A program made the translations under genes and the position numbers. This document shows, one piece after another, positions 48,936 through 58,115 of a DNA stretch of 64,000 nt (the stretch's first letter is position 1; every line of letters starts with the position of its first letter). Source of the DNA: Klenkia brasiliensis (lineage in GTDB: Bacteria; Actinomycetota; Actinomycetes; Mycobacteriales; Geodermatophilaceae); assembly GCF_900100695.1 (NCBI RefSeq), contig NZ_FNCF01000008.1, forward strand, positions 1 through 64,000. The letters run 5' to 3'. Under the pieces are notes generated by a model, which was not told the DNA's origin, made no database searches, and worked only from the letters and a program-made list of their open reading frames with translations.

Positions 48936-51779
48936 ATGTCCGCCGAACTGAGCCCGTCCGAGCGGTACGCGGCCTCCCGGCGGCGGGGGCGGTTCCCCCT
49001 GCTGTCGGACTTAGTCCTGGGCCTGGGGTTCACCCTCGACCCCTTCCAGCAGGAGGCCTGCGAGGCCCTGGAGGAGGGCTCGGGCGTGCTGGTCTGCGCG
49101 CCGACCGGCGCCGGCAAGACCGTGGTCGGCGAGTTCGCGGTGCACAAGGCGCTCGCCGAGGGCCGCAAGGCGTTCTACACGACCCCGATCAAGGCGCTGT
49201 CGAACCAGAAGTTCGCCGACCTCGTCGACCGCTACGGCCCCGAGCGGGTCGGCCTGCTCACCGGTGACAACGCGGTCAACGGGGATGCACCGGTGGTGGT
49301 GATGACCACCGAGGTGCTGCGCAACATGCTCTACGCCGACTCCCCGGCACTGCGCGGTCTCGGCTACGTGGTCATGGACGAGGTGCACTACCTCGCCGAC
49401 CGCTTCCGCGGCGCGGTGTGGGAGGAGGTGATCATCCACCTGCCCGACGACGTCGCCCTGGTCTCGCTGTCGGCGACGGTCAGCAACGCCGAGGAGTTCG
49501 CCGACTGGCTGGTCACCGTGCGCGGCGACACCCGCGTGGTGGTCAGCGAGGTGCGGCCCATCCCGCTGTGGCAGCACATGCTCGTCGGCGGGCGGGTGTT
49601 CGACCTGTTCGCGCTACGGCCCACCGCCCACCTGGCCGGCGTCGCCCAGCTGTCCACCCGCGAGCGCGGCGCCGCCGTCGTCGACCCGGAGCTGGTGCGC
49701 TACGTCAAGGAGCAGGAGCGCCGGCTGGACTCCTGGCACGGCGGGGCGAGCCGGCGCAGCAAGGACCGCTACGAGCACCGGCCGCGCTACACCCCGCCCG
49801 GCCGGGCCGAGGTCCTGACCCGGCTGGACGCCGCCGGCCTGCTGCCGGCCATCACCTTCGTGTTCAGCCGCAAGGGCTGCGACGCGGCCGTCGAGCAGTG
49901 CCTGCGCGCCGGCCTGCGGCTCACCGACGAGGCCGAGCGGGCCGCGATCGCCGAGGTCGTCGACCGGCACACCGGTTCCCTGCACGAGGCCGACCTGCAG
50001 GTGCTGGGTTTCTGGGAGTGGCGCGAGGGCCTGCTCGCCGGTCTCGCCGCCCACCACGCAGGTCTGGTGCCGGCGTTCAAGGAGGCCGTCGAGGAGGCCT
50101 TCGTCCGCGGCCTGGTCAAGGCCGTGTTCGCCACCGAGACCCTCGCGCTGGGCATCAACATGCCCGCCCGCACGGTCGTGCTGGAGAAGCTGACCAAGTG
50201 GAACGGCGAGGCCCACGTCGACGTGACGCCGGGGGAGTACACCCAGCTCACCGGCCGTGCCGGACGCCGGGGCATCGACGTCGAGGGGCACGCCGCGGTG
50301 GTGTGGAGCCCCGGCGTCGACCCGGTCGCCGTCGCCGGGCTGGCCAGCACGCGCACCTACCCGCTGCGGTCGTCGTTCCGGCCCAGCTACAACATGGCAG
50401 TCAACCTGGTCGGCTCCTACGGCCGGGAGCGTGCCCGCGAGCTGCTCGGGTCCTCCTTCGCCCAGTTCCAGGCCGACCGGTCGGTGGTGAACCTGGCCCG
50501 GCAGGCCGCGCGCAGCGAGGAGGAGGCCGCCCGGCTCGAGGCCGCCGTCCCCGCCGACAAGGGGGACGTCGCGGGCTACGCCCGGCTGCGGCAGGAGATC
50601 TCCGAGCGGGAGAAGGAGCTCTCCCGCGACACCGCCGCCCGCCGGCGCCACGAGGCGGCCGAGACGCTGATGGCGCTGCGGCCCGGCGACGTGATCCGGG
50701 TGCCCTCGGGACGCCGGCAGGGGCTGGCCGTCGTCCTCGACCCCGGCATCACCGAGCTGGCCGACCCCCGGCCGCTGGTGCTCACCGAGGACCGCTGGTC
50801 CGGCCGGCTGGGTCCGCTGGACTTCCCGACCCCGGTCGAGGCGCTGGCGCGGATCCGGGTGCCGAAGAACTTCAACCACCGCAGCCCGCACGCCCGCCGC
50901 GACCTGGCCTCGACCCTGCGCAACGCCCGGGTGGAGAACGACCTGGGGGCACGGCGCACCCGGCGCGGGGCCCCGGTCGACGACGACCCGGTGCTGGTCG
51001 ACCTGCGGCACGCGCTGCGCCGGCACCCCGTGCACACGCTGCCCGACCGGGAGGAGCTCGTGCGCAGCGCCTACAGCTGGCTGCGCGCCCGCCGGGACGC
51101 CGACCGGGTGCACCGCGAGGTGGCCGAGCGCACCGGCTCCCTGATCCGCCAGTTCGACCGGACCTGCGACGTGCTGGAGGAGCTGGGCTACCTGCTGCCC
51201 GACGCGCCGTCGGCGGCCGAGGAGCACAGCCCGGGGCCGCACCCGGCCGCGGAGGCGCCGGTCGTGACGGCGGCCGGGCGGCAGCTCTCGCGGCTGTGGT
51301 CCGAGGCCGACCTGCTCACCGCCGAGTGCCTGCGGGCCGGCGTGCTCGACGGCCTGGACGCGCCCGGGCTGGCCGCCTGCGCGTCCGCGCTGGTCTTCGA
51401 GGCCCGCCGCGACGGCCCGGGACAGCCCCCGGTGCCCTCCGGCGCGGTGTCGGCGGCGCTGGTCCGGATGCGGCAGGTGCACGCCGAGCTGCACGCGGTG
51501 GAGACCGACCACGGCGTGCGGCCCAGCCGCGACCTGGACCTCGGGTTCGCGTGGGCGGCCTACCGCTGGGCCGACGGGCAGTCGCTGGACCGGGTGCTGG
51601 CGGGGGCGGAGCAGGCGGGCACCGAGCTGTCCGGCGGTGACTTCGTGCGCTGGGCGCGGCAACTGGTCGACCTGCTGGACCAGATCGCCAAGGTCAGCGA
51701 GGGCGCGCTGGCCCGCACCGCGCGGCAGGCCGTCGAGCGGACCCGGCGGGGCGTGGTGGCCGTGGCGGTCAGCGGCTGA
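48936..51779 (+). CDS. helY: DEXH-box superfamily 2 helicase HelY (Mtr4/Ski2-like)
   Basis: This 947-residue ATP-dependent helicase resembles eukaryotic RNA exosome helicases Mtr4/Ski2. Motor motifs: Walker A CAPTGAGKTVVGEFAVHKAL, motif II VMDEVHYLADRFRG, motif III LSATVSNAEEFADWL, and in the second RecA domain GINMPARTVVLE and YTQLTGRAGRRGID. A long insertion and the C-terminal DSHCT-like helical region follow (about 620-947). It probably unwinds structured RNA. It lies directly after tatAC and the lipid kinase, as in mycobacteria. Confidence 0.95.
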   Translation: MSAELSPSERYAASRRRGRFPLLSDLVLGLGFTLDPFQQEACEALEEGSGVLVCAPTGAGKTVVGEFAVHKALAEGRKAFYTTPIKALSNQKFADLVDRYGPERVGLLTGDNAVNGDAPVVVMTTEVLRNMLYADSPALRGLGYVVMDEVHYLADRFRGAVWEEVIIHLPDDVALVSLSATVSNAEEFADWLVTVRGDTRVVVSEVRPIPLWQHMLVGGRVFDLFALRPTAHLAGVAQLSTRERGAAVVDPELVRYVKEQERRLDSWHGGASRRSKDRYEHRPRYTPPGRAEVLTRLDAAGLLPAITFVFSRKGCDAAVEQCLRAGLRLTDEAERAAIAEVVDRHTGSLHEADLQVLGFWEWREGLLAGLAAHHAGLVPAFKEAVEEAFVRGLVKAVFATETLALGINMPARTVVLEKLTKWNGEAHVDVTPGEYTQLTGRAGRRGIDVEGHAAVVWSPGVDPVAVAGLASTRTYPLRSSFRPSYNMAVNLVGSYGRERARELLGSSFAQFQADRSVVNLARQAARSEEEAARLEAAVPADKGDVAGYARLRQEISEREKELSRDTAARRRHEAAETLMALRPGDVIRVPSGRRQGLAVVLDPGITELADPRPLVLTEDRWSGRLGPLDFPTPVEALARIRVPKNFNHRSPHARRDLASTLRNARVENDLGARRTRRGAPVDDDPVLVDLRHALRRHPVHTLPDREELVRSAYSWLRARRDADRVHREVAERTGSLIRQFDRTCDVLEELGYLLPDAPSAAEEHSPGPHPAAEAPVVTAAGRQLSRLWSEADLLTAECLRAGVLDGLDAPGLAACASALVFEARRDGPGQPPVPSGAVSAALVRMRQVHAELHAVETDHGVRPSRDLDLGFAWAAYRWADGQSLDRVLAGAEQAGTELSGGDFVRWARQLVDLLDQIAKVSEGALARTARQAVERTRRGVVAVAVSG

Positions 51780-51883
51780 CCCGACGCGCCGAGTGGGGCG
51801 GGGACCCCGCGTGGGGGAGAATCGGCGCGGCCCGTGGCCGGTGACCTGCGAGGGTCGCGGCCCGCGACGACGAGGGAGCGACG

Positions 51884-52948
51884 ATGACCAACCCGCCGCA
51901 GGGTGGCGACCAGCAGGACGACCCCCGCCCGGCCGACCAGGGCCCGGGTGAGGAGACCCCCCGCGGCGACGAGGGCCGACCCGGCGACGGCGGCACCCGG
52001 ATGATCCCGCTGCGCGGCGACGGGCCGGCCGCCCCGGGCACGCCGACCGGGGGCTCCGGCTGGGGTGAGCAGGGCGGGGCCCAGGGTTCCTCGGCGTCCG
52101 GTGGGTCGTCGTCCACCCCGTCGTGGGCGCAGGGCTCGTCGGCTGCGGGTGGCTCGTCGGGCCCGTCGTGGGGCTCGTCCGGGCAGCAGGAGCAGTCGGG
52201 CCAGGGCCAGCCCGCGTGGGGCCAGGGCGGCCAGGGCGCGCCCGGGTACGGCCAGCAGAACCCGGCGCCCTCGGGCTGGGGCCAGGGCGGCCAGGAGCAG
52301 CCCGGGTACGGCCAGCAGAACTACGGCCAGCAGGGCCAGGGCAGCTACGGCCAGCAGGGCCAGGGCAGCTACGGCCAGCAGGGGTACGGGCAGGGCGGCT
52401 ATGGCCAGCAGGGCTACGGCCAGGCCGGCTACGGCCAGCAGGGCCAGGGCAGCTACGGCCAGCAGGGGTACGGGCAGGGCGGCTATGGCCAGCAGGCGTA
52501 CGGCCAGCAGGGCCAGGGTGGCTACGGGCAGCAGGGGCAGCAGGGGCAGCAGGGGCAGTACGGGCAGCCCGGCTACGGCCAGGGGTCGCAGTACGGCCAG
52601 CAGGGCCAGTACGGGCAGCCCGGCTACGGCCAGCAGCAGCCTGCGAAGCCCAAGCGCACCGGGCTGATCATCGGCCTCGTCGTCCTCGGCCTGGTGGTGG
52701 TCGCCGCCGCGATCGTGCTGCCGATGGTGCTGGGCTCCAAGACCCTCGACCCGCAGGCCGTCCAGCGCGACGTCGCCGCCCAGTTCGAGGAGCGCGAGAA
52801 CATCGGCGTGCAGCTGTCCTGCGACGAGGACATGAAGGTCGACGTCGGCGCGACCTACACCTGCTCGGGCACGACCGCCGAGGACGAGGACGTGACCATC
52901 ACCATCCGGATCACCGACGGTGACGGCGCCTACGAGTGGTCGGAGTAG
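51884..52948 (+). CDS. DUF4333 membrane protein with YGQ-repeat prion-like domain
   Basis: This 354-residue protein has three parts. Residues about 1-100 are Gly/Ser/Asp-rich. Residues about 100-258 are a low-complexity domain with about 19 YGQ units ([13 protein letters not shown]). A membrane helix at about 260-282 ([20 protein letters not shown]) leads to a DUF4333 domain ([35 protein letters not shown]) outside the cell. The composition, rich in Gln, Gly, Tyr and Ser with almost no hydrophobic or charged residues, resembles eukaryotic FUS-type phase-separating domains. ATG 51884 has GAGGGAG upstream. The conserved neighbour of helY in M. tuberculosis is also a membrane protein here. Confidence 0.88.
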   Translation: MTNPPQGGDQQDDPRPADQGPGEETPRGDEGRPGDGGTRMIPLRGDGPAAPGTPTGGSGWGEQGGAQGSSASGGSSSTPSWAQGSSAAGGSSGPSWGSSGQQEQSGQGQPAWGQGGQGAPGYGQQNPAPSGWGQGGQEQPGYGQQNYGQQGQGSYGQQGQGSYGQQGYGQGGYGQQGYGQAGYGQQGQGSYGQQGYGQGGYGQQAYGQQGQGGYGQQGQQGQQGQYGQPGYGQGSQYGQQGQYGQPGYGQQQPAKPKRTGLIIGLVVLGLVVVAAAIVLPMVLGSKTLDPQAVQRDVAAQFEERENIGVQLSCDEDMKVDVGATYTCSGTTAEDEDVTITIRITDGDGAYEWSE

Positions 52949-52949
52949 G

Positions 52950-53861
52950 TCACCAGCCCAGCACCGAGGCCAGGCGGGCCACCGACGTCTGCAGGCCCCA
53001 GCGCTGGGCGAGGGCGTCGAGGGCCTCCGGGTCCGCGGGCGACCGCGGCAGGTGGCCCTCGACGGGCGGCAGGTCGATGTCGGTGACCACGTGGACGACG
53101 GCGGGCGCCACGTCCAGGTAAGCCGACGCCTCGTGCAGCTTCTTCAGCACCGAGGCGGTCAGCGGGGCCTTCGGGACGGCGGTGCGGGCCGCGGCCTCCC
53201 GGATGCCCTGCAGGCTGCCGAAGGCGGTGATCAGCGCGGCGGCGGTCTTCTCCCCGACGCCCTTGACCCCGGGCAGGCCGTCGCTGGGGTCACCGCGCAG
53301 CACGGCGAAGTCGGCGTAGGACCGGCCGGGGACGCCGTACTTCGCCGCGACCGCACCCTCGTCGACCACGTCCAGGTCGCCGATCCCGCCCCGGGCGGTG
53401 TAGAGCACCCGCACGCCCCGGGCGTCGTTCACCAGCTGGAACAGGTCGCGGTCGCCGGTGACGACGTCCACCGGGCCCTCGGCGCGGGTGGCCAGGGTGC
53501 CGATGACGTCGTCCGCCTCGTAGCCGGGCGCGCCCACGCGGGCGATGCCGGCGGCGGCCAGCACGTCGACGAGCACCGGTACCTGCGGGCCCAGCTCGTC
53601 GGGCACCTCCTCGCCGCCGTCCTCGGCCTGCCGGTGGGCCTTGTAGGAGGGCACCGCGTCGGTGCGGAAGGCCGGCCGCCAGTCGTCGTCCCAGCAGGCG
53701 ACGAACCGCTCGGGGCCGTGCGCGGCGATGAGCCGGGCCGACATGTCCAGGAACCCGCGGACCGCGTTGACCGGTGTGCCGTCGGGGGCGGTGACGCTGG
53801 TGGGCACCCCGTAGAAGGCCCGGAAGTACAGGCTGGCCGCGTCCAGGAGCATCGTGGTCAC
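52950..53861 (-). CDS. 5'-3' exonuclease (PolA N-terminal-like)
   Basis: This 303-residue FEN-superfamily nuclease resembles the 5' nuclease domain of DNA polymerase I as a separate protein. Acidic metal ligands are spread along LLDAASLYFRAFYGVP, CWDDDWRP, GYEADDVIGTLATRA, VTGDRDLFQLV and GDPSDGLPGVKGVGEKTAAAL (with the H3TH motif). It removes RNA primers or flaps. GTG 53861 lies 8 bases after TACCGT; ATG 53852 is the alternative. The position beside helY and the M24 peptidase is conserved. Confidence 0.92.
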   Translation of the reverse strand: MTTMLLDAASLYFRAFYGVPTSVTAPDGTPVNAVRGFLDMSARLIAAHGPERFVACWDDDWRPAFRTDAVPSYKAHRQAEDGGEEVPDELGPQVPVLVDVLAAAGIARVGAPGYEADDVIGTLATRAEGPVDVVTGDRDLFQLVNDARGVRVLYTARGGIGDLDVVDEGAVAAKYGVPGRSYADFAVLRGDPSDGLPGVKGVGEKTAAALITAFGSLQGIREAAARTAVPKAPLTASVLKKLHEASAYLDVAPAVVHVVTDIDLPPVEGHLPRSPADPEALDALAQRWGLQTSVARLASVLGW

Positions 53862-53869
53862 ACTGCGGG

Positions 53870-53924
53870 ACGGTAACGGCTCGGCAACAACTCGTCCGGG
53901 ATCGTCCGACGGTCTGGTTAGGGT
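53870..53924. promoter_or_regulatory. Divergent leaderless promoters (exonuclease and M24 peptidase)
   Basis: TACCGT (minus, 53870-53875) lies 8 bases before the exonuclease GTG, and TAGGGT (plus, 53919-53924) lies 7 bases before GTG 53932 of the peptidase. Confidence 0.65.
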
Positions 53925-53931
53925 GCCCGAC

Positions 53932-55089
53932 GTGTCCACCGACCGCGCCCAGCCGGCGCCCAGCAACGGGCTGGTGAGCCCGGTGCGGCTCGACCGCGCG
54001 CGCGAGGTCACCGCCGAGCTGGGCCTGGACGCCGTCGTGGTCACCCCGGGCGCCGACCTGCGGTACCTGTGCGGCTACGCCGCGCACGCGCTGGAGCGGC
54101 TCACCGCGCTGGTGGTGCCCGCCGCGGGCGCACCGCTGCTGGTCGTGCCCCGGCTCGAGGCCCCGATGGTCACCGCGTCGCCGGCCGGTGCGCTGGGTCT
54201 GGAGCTGGTGGCCTGGGACGAGACCGACGACCCGTTCGCGCTGGTCGCCGGTGAGCTGCGCACCCGGCTCGGCCGCGACCCGCAGCGGCTGGCCGTCGGC
54301 GCCCGCACCTGGGCCGAGCACGCGCTCGGTCTGCAGCGCGCCGTCCCCGGGTCGCGCCTGGAGCTGGCCACCCCGGTGCTCGACCGGCTGCGCGTGGTCA
54401 AGTCCGGGGCCGAGGTCGCCGAGCTCGCGACCGCCGCCGCGGCCATCGACCGGGTGCACGCGCGGATGGGGGAGTGGCTGCGGGTCGGGCGCACCGAGGC
54501 CGAGGTCGGCGCCGACGTCGCCGCGGCGATCCTGGCCGAGGGACACGTCGCCGTCGACTTCGTCATCGTCGGCTCCGGCCCCAACGGCGCGAGCCCGCAC
54601 CACGAGCTGTCCGACCGCGTCGTGCAGGCCGGCGACCTGGTGGTCGTCGACATCGGTGGCGAGCTGGCCAGCGGCTACCGCTCCGACTGCACCCGCACCT
54701 ACGTCGTCGGCGGCGCACCCGACGCGGGCACCGCTGAGTGGTACGGGGTGCTGCAGGCCGCGCAGGACGCCGCCCGCGCCGCCGTCGCGCCCGGGGTGAC
54801 CGCCGAGGAGGTCGACGCGGTGGCCCGCGACGCGATCACCGCGGCCGGCTGGGGGGAGCAGTTCCTGCACCGCACCGGGCACGGCATCGGCCTGGACACC
54901 CACGAGGCGCCCTACGTCGTCGCCGGCAACACCACCCCGCTGGAGCCGGGCATGGCCTTCTCGGTCGAGCCCGGCATCTACCTGGCCGGCCGGCACGGTG
55001 CCCGCATCGAGGACATCGTCGTCTGCACCCCCGACGGCGCCCGCACGCTGAACGAAGGACCCCGTGACCTCGTCGAACTGGCCGGGTGA
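53932..55089 (+). CDS. pepE: M24 family Xaa-Pro peptidase
   Basis: This 385-residue metallopeptidase has the pita-bread fold. Metal ligands are visible: D240 (VVVDIGG), D252 (YRSDCTRTY), H317 (GHGIGLDTHEAPY), E346 (SVEPGIY) and E360 (ARIEDIVV). The N-terminal ~140 residues form the creatinase-like domain (LRYLCGYAAHALERLTALVV). It should release N-terminal residues preceding proline. GTG 53932 follows a -10 box; an in-frame ATG-less extension to GTG 53854 is unlikely. The same gene order is found in M. tuberculosis (pepE). Its end overlaps the Lrp gene by 26 bases. Confidence 0.93.
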   Translation: MSTDRAQPAPSNGLVSPVRLDRAREVTAELGLDAVVVTPGADLRYLCGYAAHALERLTALVVPAAGAPLLVVPRLEAPMVTASPAGALGLELVAWDETDDPFALVAGELRTRLGRDPQRLAVGARTWAEHALGLQRAVPGSRLELATPVLDRLRVVKSGAEVAELATAAAAIDRVHARMGEWLRVGRTEAEVGADVAAAILAEGHVAVDFVIVGSGPNGASPHHELSDRVVQAGDLVVVDIGGELASGYRSDCTRTYVVGGAPDAGTAEWYGVLQAAQDAARAAVAPGVTAEEVDAVARDAITAAGWGEQFLHRTGHGIGLDTHEAPYVVAGNTTPLEPGMAFSVEPGIYLAGRHGARIEDIVVCTPDGARTLNEGPRDLVELAG

Positions 55090-55564
55090 CCCGGTGGCCG
55101 CCGACCCCCTGGACAAGCTGGAGCCCCGCGCCGACGTCGACCGGGCGCTGCTGGCCGCCCTGGCCCGCGACGGCCGGGCCAGCTACACCGAGCTGGCCGC
55201 CCAGGTCGGGCTGTCGGTCTCGGCGGTGCACCAGCGGGTGCGCCGCCTCGAGCAGCGCGGCGTCATCACCGGCTACTCGGCGCGGGTCGACCCCAAGGCG
55301 GTCGGCCTGCCGATGGTCGCCTTCGTCTCCATCACCCCGATCGACGTCGCCCAGCCCGACGACGCACCGTCCCGGCTGGCGCACCTGACCGCCATCGAGG
55401 CCTGCCACTCCGTCGCCGGGCCCGACAGCTACATGCTCAAGGTGCGGGTGGCCTCGCCGGACGCGCTGGAGGGCCTGCTCGCCGAGATCCGCGCCGCGGC
55501 GAACGTCACCACCCGGACGACGGTCGTGCTGAGCACGTTCTACGAGGACCGCCCGCCGGTGTGA
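55064..55564 (+). CDS. Lrp/AsnC family transcriptional regulator
   Basis: This 166-residue regulator has an N-terminal winged helix (RALLAALARDGRASYTELAA, LSVSAVHQRVRRLEQRGVIT) and a C-terminal RAM ligand domain (VAFVSITPID, ACHSVAGPDSYMLKVRV). Such proteins sense amino acids and control transport or metabolism genes. GTG 55064 lies inside the end of the peptidase gene with GAAGGA 7 bases before it, and the stop overlaps the next gene (GTGA), so peptidase, regulator and SnoaL-like genes form one coupled unit. Confidence 0.92.
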   Translation: MTSSNWPGDPVAADPLDKLEPRADVDRALLAALARDGRASYTELAAQVGLSVSAVHQRVRRLEQRGVITGYSARVDPKAVGLPMVAFVSITPIDVAQPDDAPSRLAHLTAIEACHSVAGPDSYMLKVRVASPDALEGLLAEIRAAANVTTRTTVVLSTFYEDRPPV

Positions 55565-55908
55565 CCACCTTCGACGCGGAGGAGTTCTACGCCGCCTGGT
55601 CCGCCGGCGACCTGGCGACGGTGGTGGGGCGCCTGCACCCCGACGTCGACTGGCCCGAACCCTGGACCGGCGGGCGGGTGCTCGGCCGGGCAGCCGTGGC
55701 CGACCACCTCGCCCGGCAGGCCCGCGACGTCCGGTTCGCGGTGGTCCCCGAGCGGGTGGTCCCGGTCGACGACGGCGTCGCGGTGACCGTGCACCAGGTC
55801 GTGCGGGACGCCGACGGCGACCTGCTCTCCGACACCCGGGTGCTGCACGGGCTCACCCTGGACGAGGGCCTGCTGCGCCGGTTGGACGTCGGCGAACCGC
55901 CACCGTAG
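55561..55908 (+). CDS. SnoaL/NTF2-like protein
   Basis: This 115-residue protein has the cone-shaped NTF2/SnoaL fold pattern: N-terminal helix (DAEEFYAAWSAGDLATVVGR), LHPDVDWPEPWTGG, the strand set VRFAVVPERVVPVDDGVAVTV and HQVVRDADGDLLSDTRVLHG. Such proteins include small-molecule isomerases, hydrolases and binding proteins. GTG 55561 overlaps the Lrp gene stop by GTGA, so the regulator may control or sense its product. The substrate is not readable. Confidence 0.82.
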   Translation: MTTFDAEEFYAAWSAGDLATVVGRLHPDVDWPEPWTGGRVLGRAAVADHLARQARDVRFAVVPERVVPVDDGVAVTVHQVVRDADGDLLSDTRVLHGLTLDEGLLRRLDVGEPPP

Positions 55909-55967
55909 ATGTCCACAGCCCGGCCCGGCGCGTCGACAACGCACCGAACGTGTGTTCGACTGGGTGC

Positions 55968-58076
55968 ATGCGATGGGATGCCCAGCGGTTGGACCTCGAG
56001 GAGCCCGGCACGCTCCCCGGGCTGCCCACCGTCGCAGGTCTGCTGCGCAGCCTGCAGGTGCCCGAGTTCCCCGGCCTGACCCTGCACGAGGTCCGCGCCA
56101 AGTCCGCCCTCAACAAGGTGCCCGAGAACTCCTCGATGCCGTTCGCCTACACGGTGAACACGTTCCGGGGCTGCAGCCATTCGTGCGTCTACTGCGTCGG
56201 GCCGGACACGGCGATCCTGCTGGCCGACGGCCGCACCCGGCGCATCGCCGACCTGCGCACCGGCGACCGGATCATCGGTACCGAGGTGGTCGGCGCCTAC
56301 CGCCGGTACGTCGAGACCGAGGTGCTCGCGCACTGGAGCACCACGAAGGCCGCCTACCGCATCACCCTCGCCGACGGCACCGAGGTGGTGGCCAGCGGCG
56401 ACCACAGGTTCCTCACCGGCCGGGGCTGGAAGCACGTCACGGGGGCGACGGCAGGTGCAGACCGACGCCCGCACCTGACCACGAACGACTCGATGCTCGG
56501 TTTCGGCCGCACGGTCGAGACGCCCAAGCCGACGACCGCCTACCGCCGCGGTTACCTGACCGGCATGGTGCGTGGCGATGCCCATCTCGGTCGTCACCCG
56601 TACTCAGCCGCCAGCGGTCGCACCGGCTTCCTGGACCGCTTCCGTCTCGCCCTGGCCGATCCGGAGGCCCTGGACCGGTCGGAGCGGATGCTCGCCGACG
56701 AGGGCATCAGCACGACGAGGTTCGACGTCACCCCGGCCACGGACGTGCGCCGGGCCGTGTCTGCCATCCGCACCCAGCGGCAGGCGGACTGCGACCGGAT
56801 CACCGCTCTCGTGGCGTGGCCCGACCAGCCCGACGATGAGTGGCGCCGCGGATTCCTGGCGGGGATCTTCGACGCCGAGGGCTCCCGCAGCACCGGCATC
56901 CTGCGCATCAGCAACGGCGACGCCGACATGCTGGGGCAGACCCTCTCCTGCCTCACGTGGTTCGGGTTCGACGCCGTGCTGGAGGACCGCGGCCTGGAGA
57001 ACGGTGTCTGCACCGTCCGGGTCCGCGGCGGCCTGCGCGAGCACATGCGGTTCATCCACCTGGTCGACCCGGCCATCCGACGGAAGTGCTCAGTGGCCGG
57101 CACGGCCATCGAGAGCGACGCCGACCTCCGTGTGGTCTCGGTGCAGCCGCTCGGCCTCGACATGCCGATGTACGACATCACCACCGGCACCGGGGACTTC
57201 ATCGCCGAGGGCGTGGTCAGCCACAACTGCTTCGCCAGGAAGACCCATGAATGGCTGGAGCTGGACACCGGGTCGGACTTCGACTCGCAGATCGTGGTGA
57301 AGACCAACGTGGCCGAGGTGCTGCGCCGTGAGGTGTCCCGGGCGTCCTGGAAGCGCGAGCACGTGGCGCTGGGCACCAACACCGACCCCTACCAGCGCGC
57401 CGAGGGCCGGTACCGGCTCATGCCCGGGGTCATCGACGCCCTCGCCCGGTCGGGCACCCCGTTCTCCGTGCTGACCAAGGGCACGCTGCTCACCCGCGAC
57501 CTGCCGCTGCTCGCCGCGGCCTCCCGCGACGTGCCGATCGGGTTGGGTGTCTCGCTGGCCATCTGGGACGACGACCTGCACCGCAGCCTGGAGCCCGGCG
57601 TCCCCACCCCGCGGGCGCGCCTGGAGCTGGTCCGCCGCATCGCCGACGCCGGCCTGCCCTGCGGGGTGTTCCTGGCCCCGGTGCTGCCGGGCCTCACCGA
57701 CCAGAAGGAGCACCTGGAGCGGGCGATCGCGGCCGTCGCCGAGGCCGGTGCGACCGGGGTGACCGTGCTGCCGCTGCACCTGCGGCCCGGGGCCCGGGAG
57801 TGGTTCACCGCCTGGCTGTCCCGCGAGCACCCCAAGCTGGTGGGCCGGTACCGCACGCTCTACAGCCGCGGTGCCTACGTGCCGGCCGAGTACCGCAGCT
57901 GGCTGACCGCCCGGGTCGCACCGATCCTGGCCGCCCACGGGCTGGACCGGCACAGCGGGGGCGAGGCACGCGGGTTGCCGGGCGACGAGTCGGCGGCCTT
58001 CCCGCACGGGTCGCTGCCCGGCCCGGCCGCCCCGGCGGCGGCCCGCCCGGAGCCCGAGCAGCTCGCCCTCTGCTGA
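55968..58076 (+). CDS. Rv2578c-family radical SAM protein interrupted by an intein
   Basis: This 702-residue precursor is predicted to splice to about 357 residues, close to Rv2578c. The host begins RWDAQRLDLEEPG and the 4Fe-4S motif C69-x3-C73-x2-C is broken just before its third Cys by the intein (residues 76-420). Cys421 continues the host with FARKTHEWLELD, followed by VALGTNTDPYQRAEGRY, TKGTLLTRDLPLL and VFLAPVLPGLTDQKEHL. Radical SAM proteins of this family cleave S-adenosylmethionine to start radical chemistry; the substrate is unknown. ATG 55968 fits the Rv2578c start (MRW). It ends 39 bases before the PlsC gene. Confidence 0.93.
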   Translation: MRWDAQRLDLEEPGTLPGLPTVAGLLRSLQVPEFPGLTLHEVRAKSALNKVPENSSMPFAYTVNTFRGCSHSCVYCVGPDTAILLADGRTRRIADLRTGDRIIGTEVVGAYRRYVETEVLAHWSTTKAAYRITLADGTEVVASGDHRFLTGRGWKHVTGATAGADRRPHLTTNDSMLGFGRTVETPKPTTAYRRGYLTGMVRGDAHLGRHPYSAASGRTGFLDRFRLALADPEALDRSERMLADEGISTTRFDVTPATDVRRAVSAIRTQRQADCDRITALVAWPDQPDDEWRRGFLAGIFDAEGSRSTGILRISNGDADMLGQTLSCLTWFGFDAVLEDRGLENGVCTVRVRGGLREHMRFIHLVDPAIRRKCSVAGTAIESDADLRVVSVQPLGLDMPMYDITTGTGDFIAEGVVSHNCFARKTHEWLELDTGSDFDSQIVVKTNVAEVLRREVSRASWKREHVALGTNTDPYQRAEGRYRLMPGVIDALARSGTPFSVLTKGTLLTRDLPLLAAASRDVPIGLGVSLAIWDDDLHRSLEPGVPTPRARLELVRRIADAGLPCGVFLAPVLPGLTDQKEHLERAIAAVAEAGATGVTVLPLHLRPGAREWFTAWLSREHPKLVGRYRTLYSRGAYVPAEYRSWLTARVAPILAAHGLDRHSGGEARGLPGDESAAFPHGSLPGPAAPAAARPEPEQLALC
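56193..57227 (+). other. Intein with LAGLIDADG homing endonuclease domain
   Basis: This 345-residue element starts with Cys1 (CVGPDTAILLADG) and ends VVSHN, followed by a +1 Cys, so all splice residues are present. Block B is seen as ASGDHRFLTGRGW and block F/G as MYDITTGTGDFIAEGVVSHN. The two endonuclease helices are RRGYLTGMVRGDAHLG and RRGFLAGIFDAEGS, each with a conserved acidic residue. It should splice itself out and may home into empty alleles. Confidence 0.93.
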
Positions 58077-58102
58077 ACGCGCCGGTCTCCGTCGCCGGAG
58101 AT

Positions 58103-58108
58103 TAGGGT
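58103..58108 (+). promoter_or_regulatory. Leaderless -10 box for acyltransferase gene
   Basis: TAGGGT lies 7 bases before ATG 58116. Confidence 0.65.
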
Positions 58109-58115
58109 CCGCCCC

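Noticed and set aside
55950-55968. Longer start for the radical SAM gene
   Set aside because: GTG 55950 adds six residues (MCSTGC), whereas ATG 55968 gives the MRW start seen in Rv2578c.
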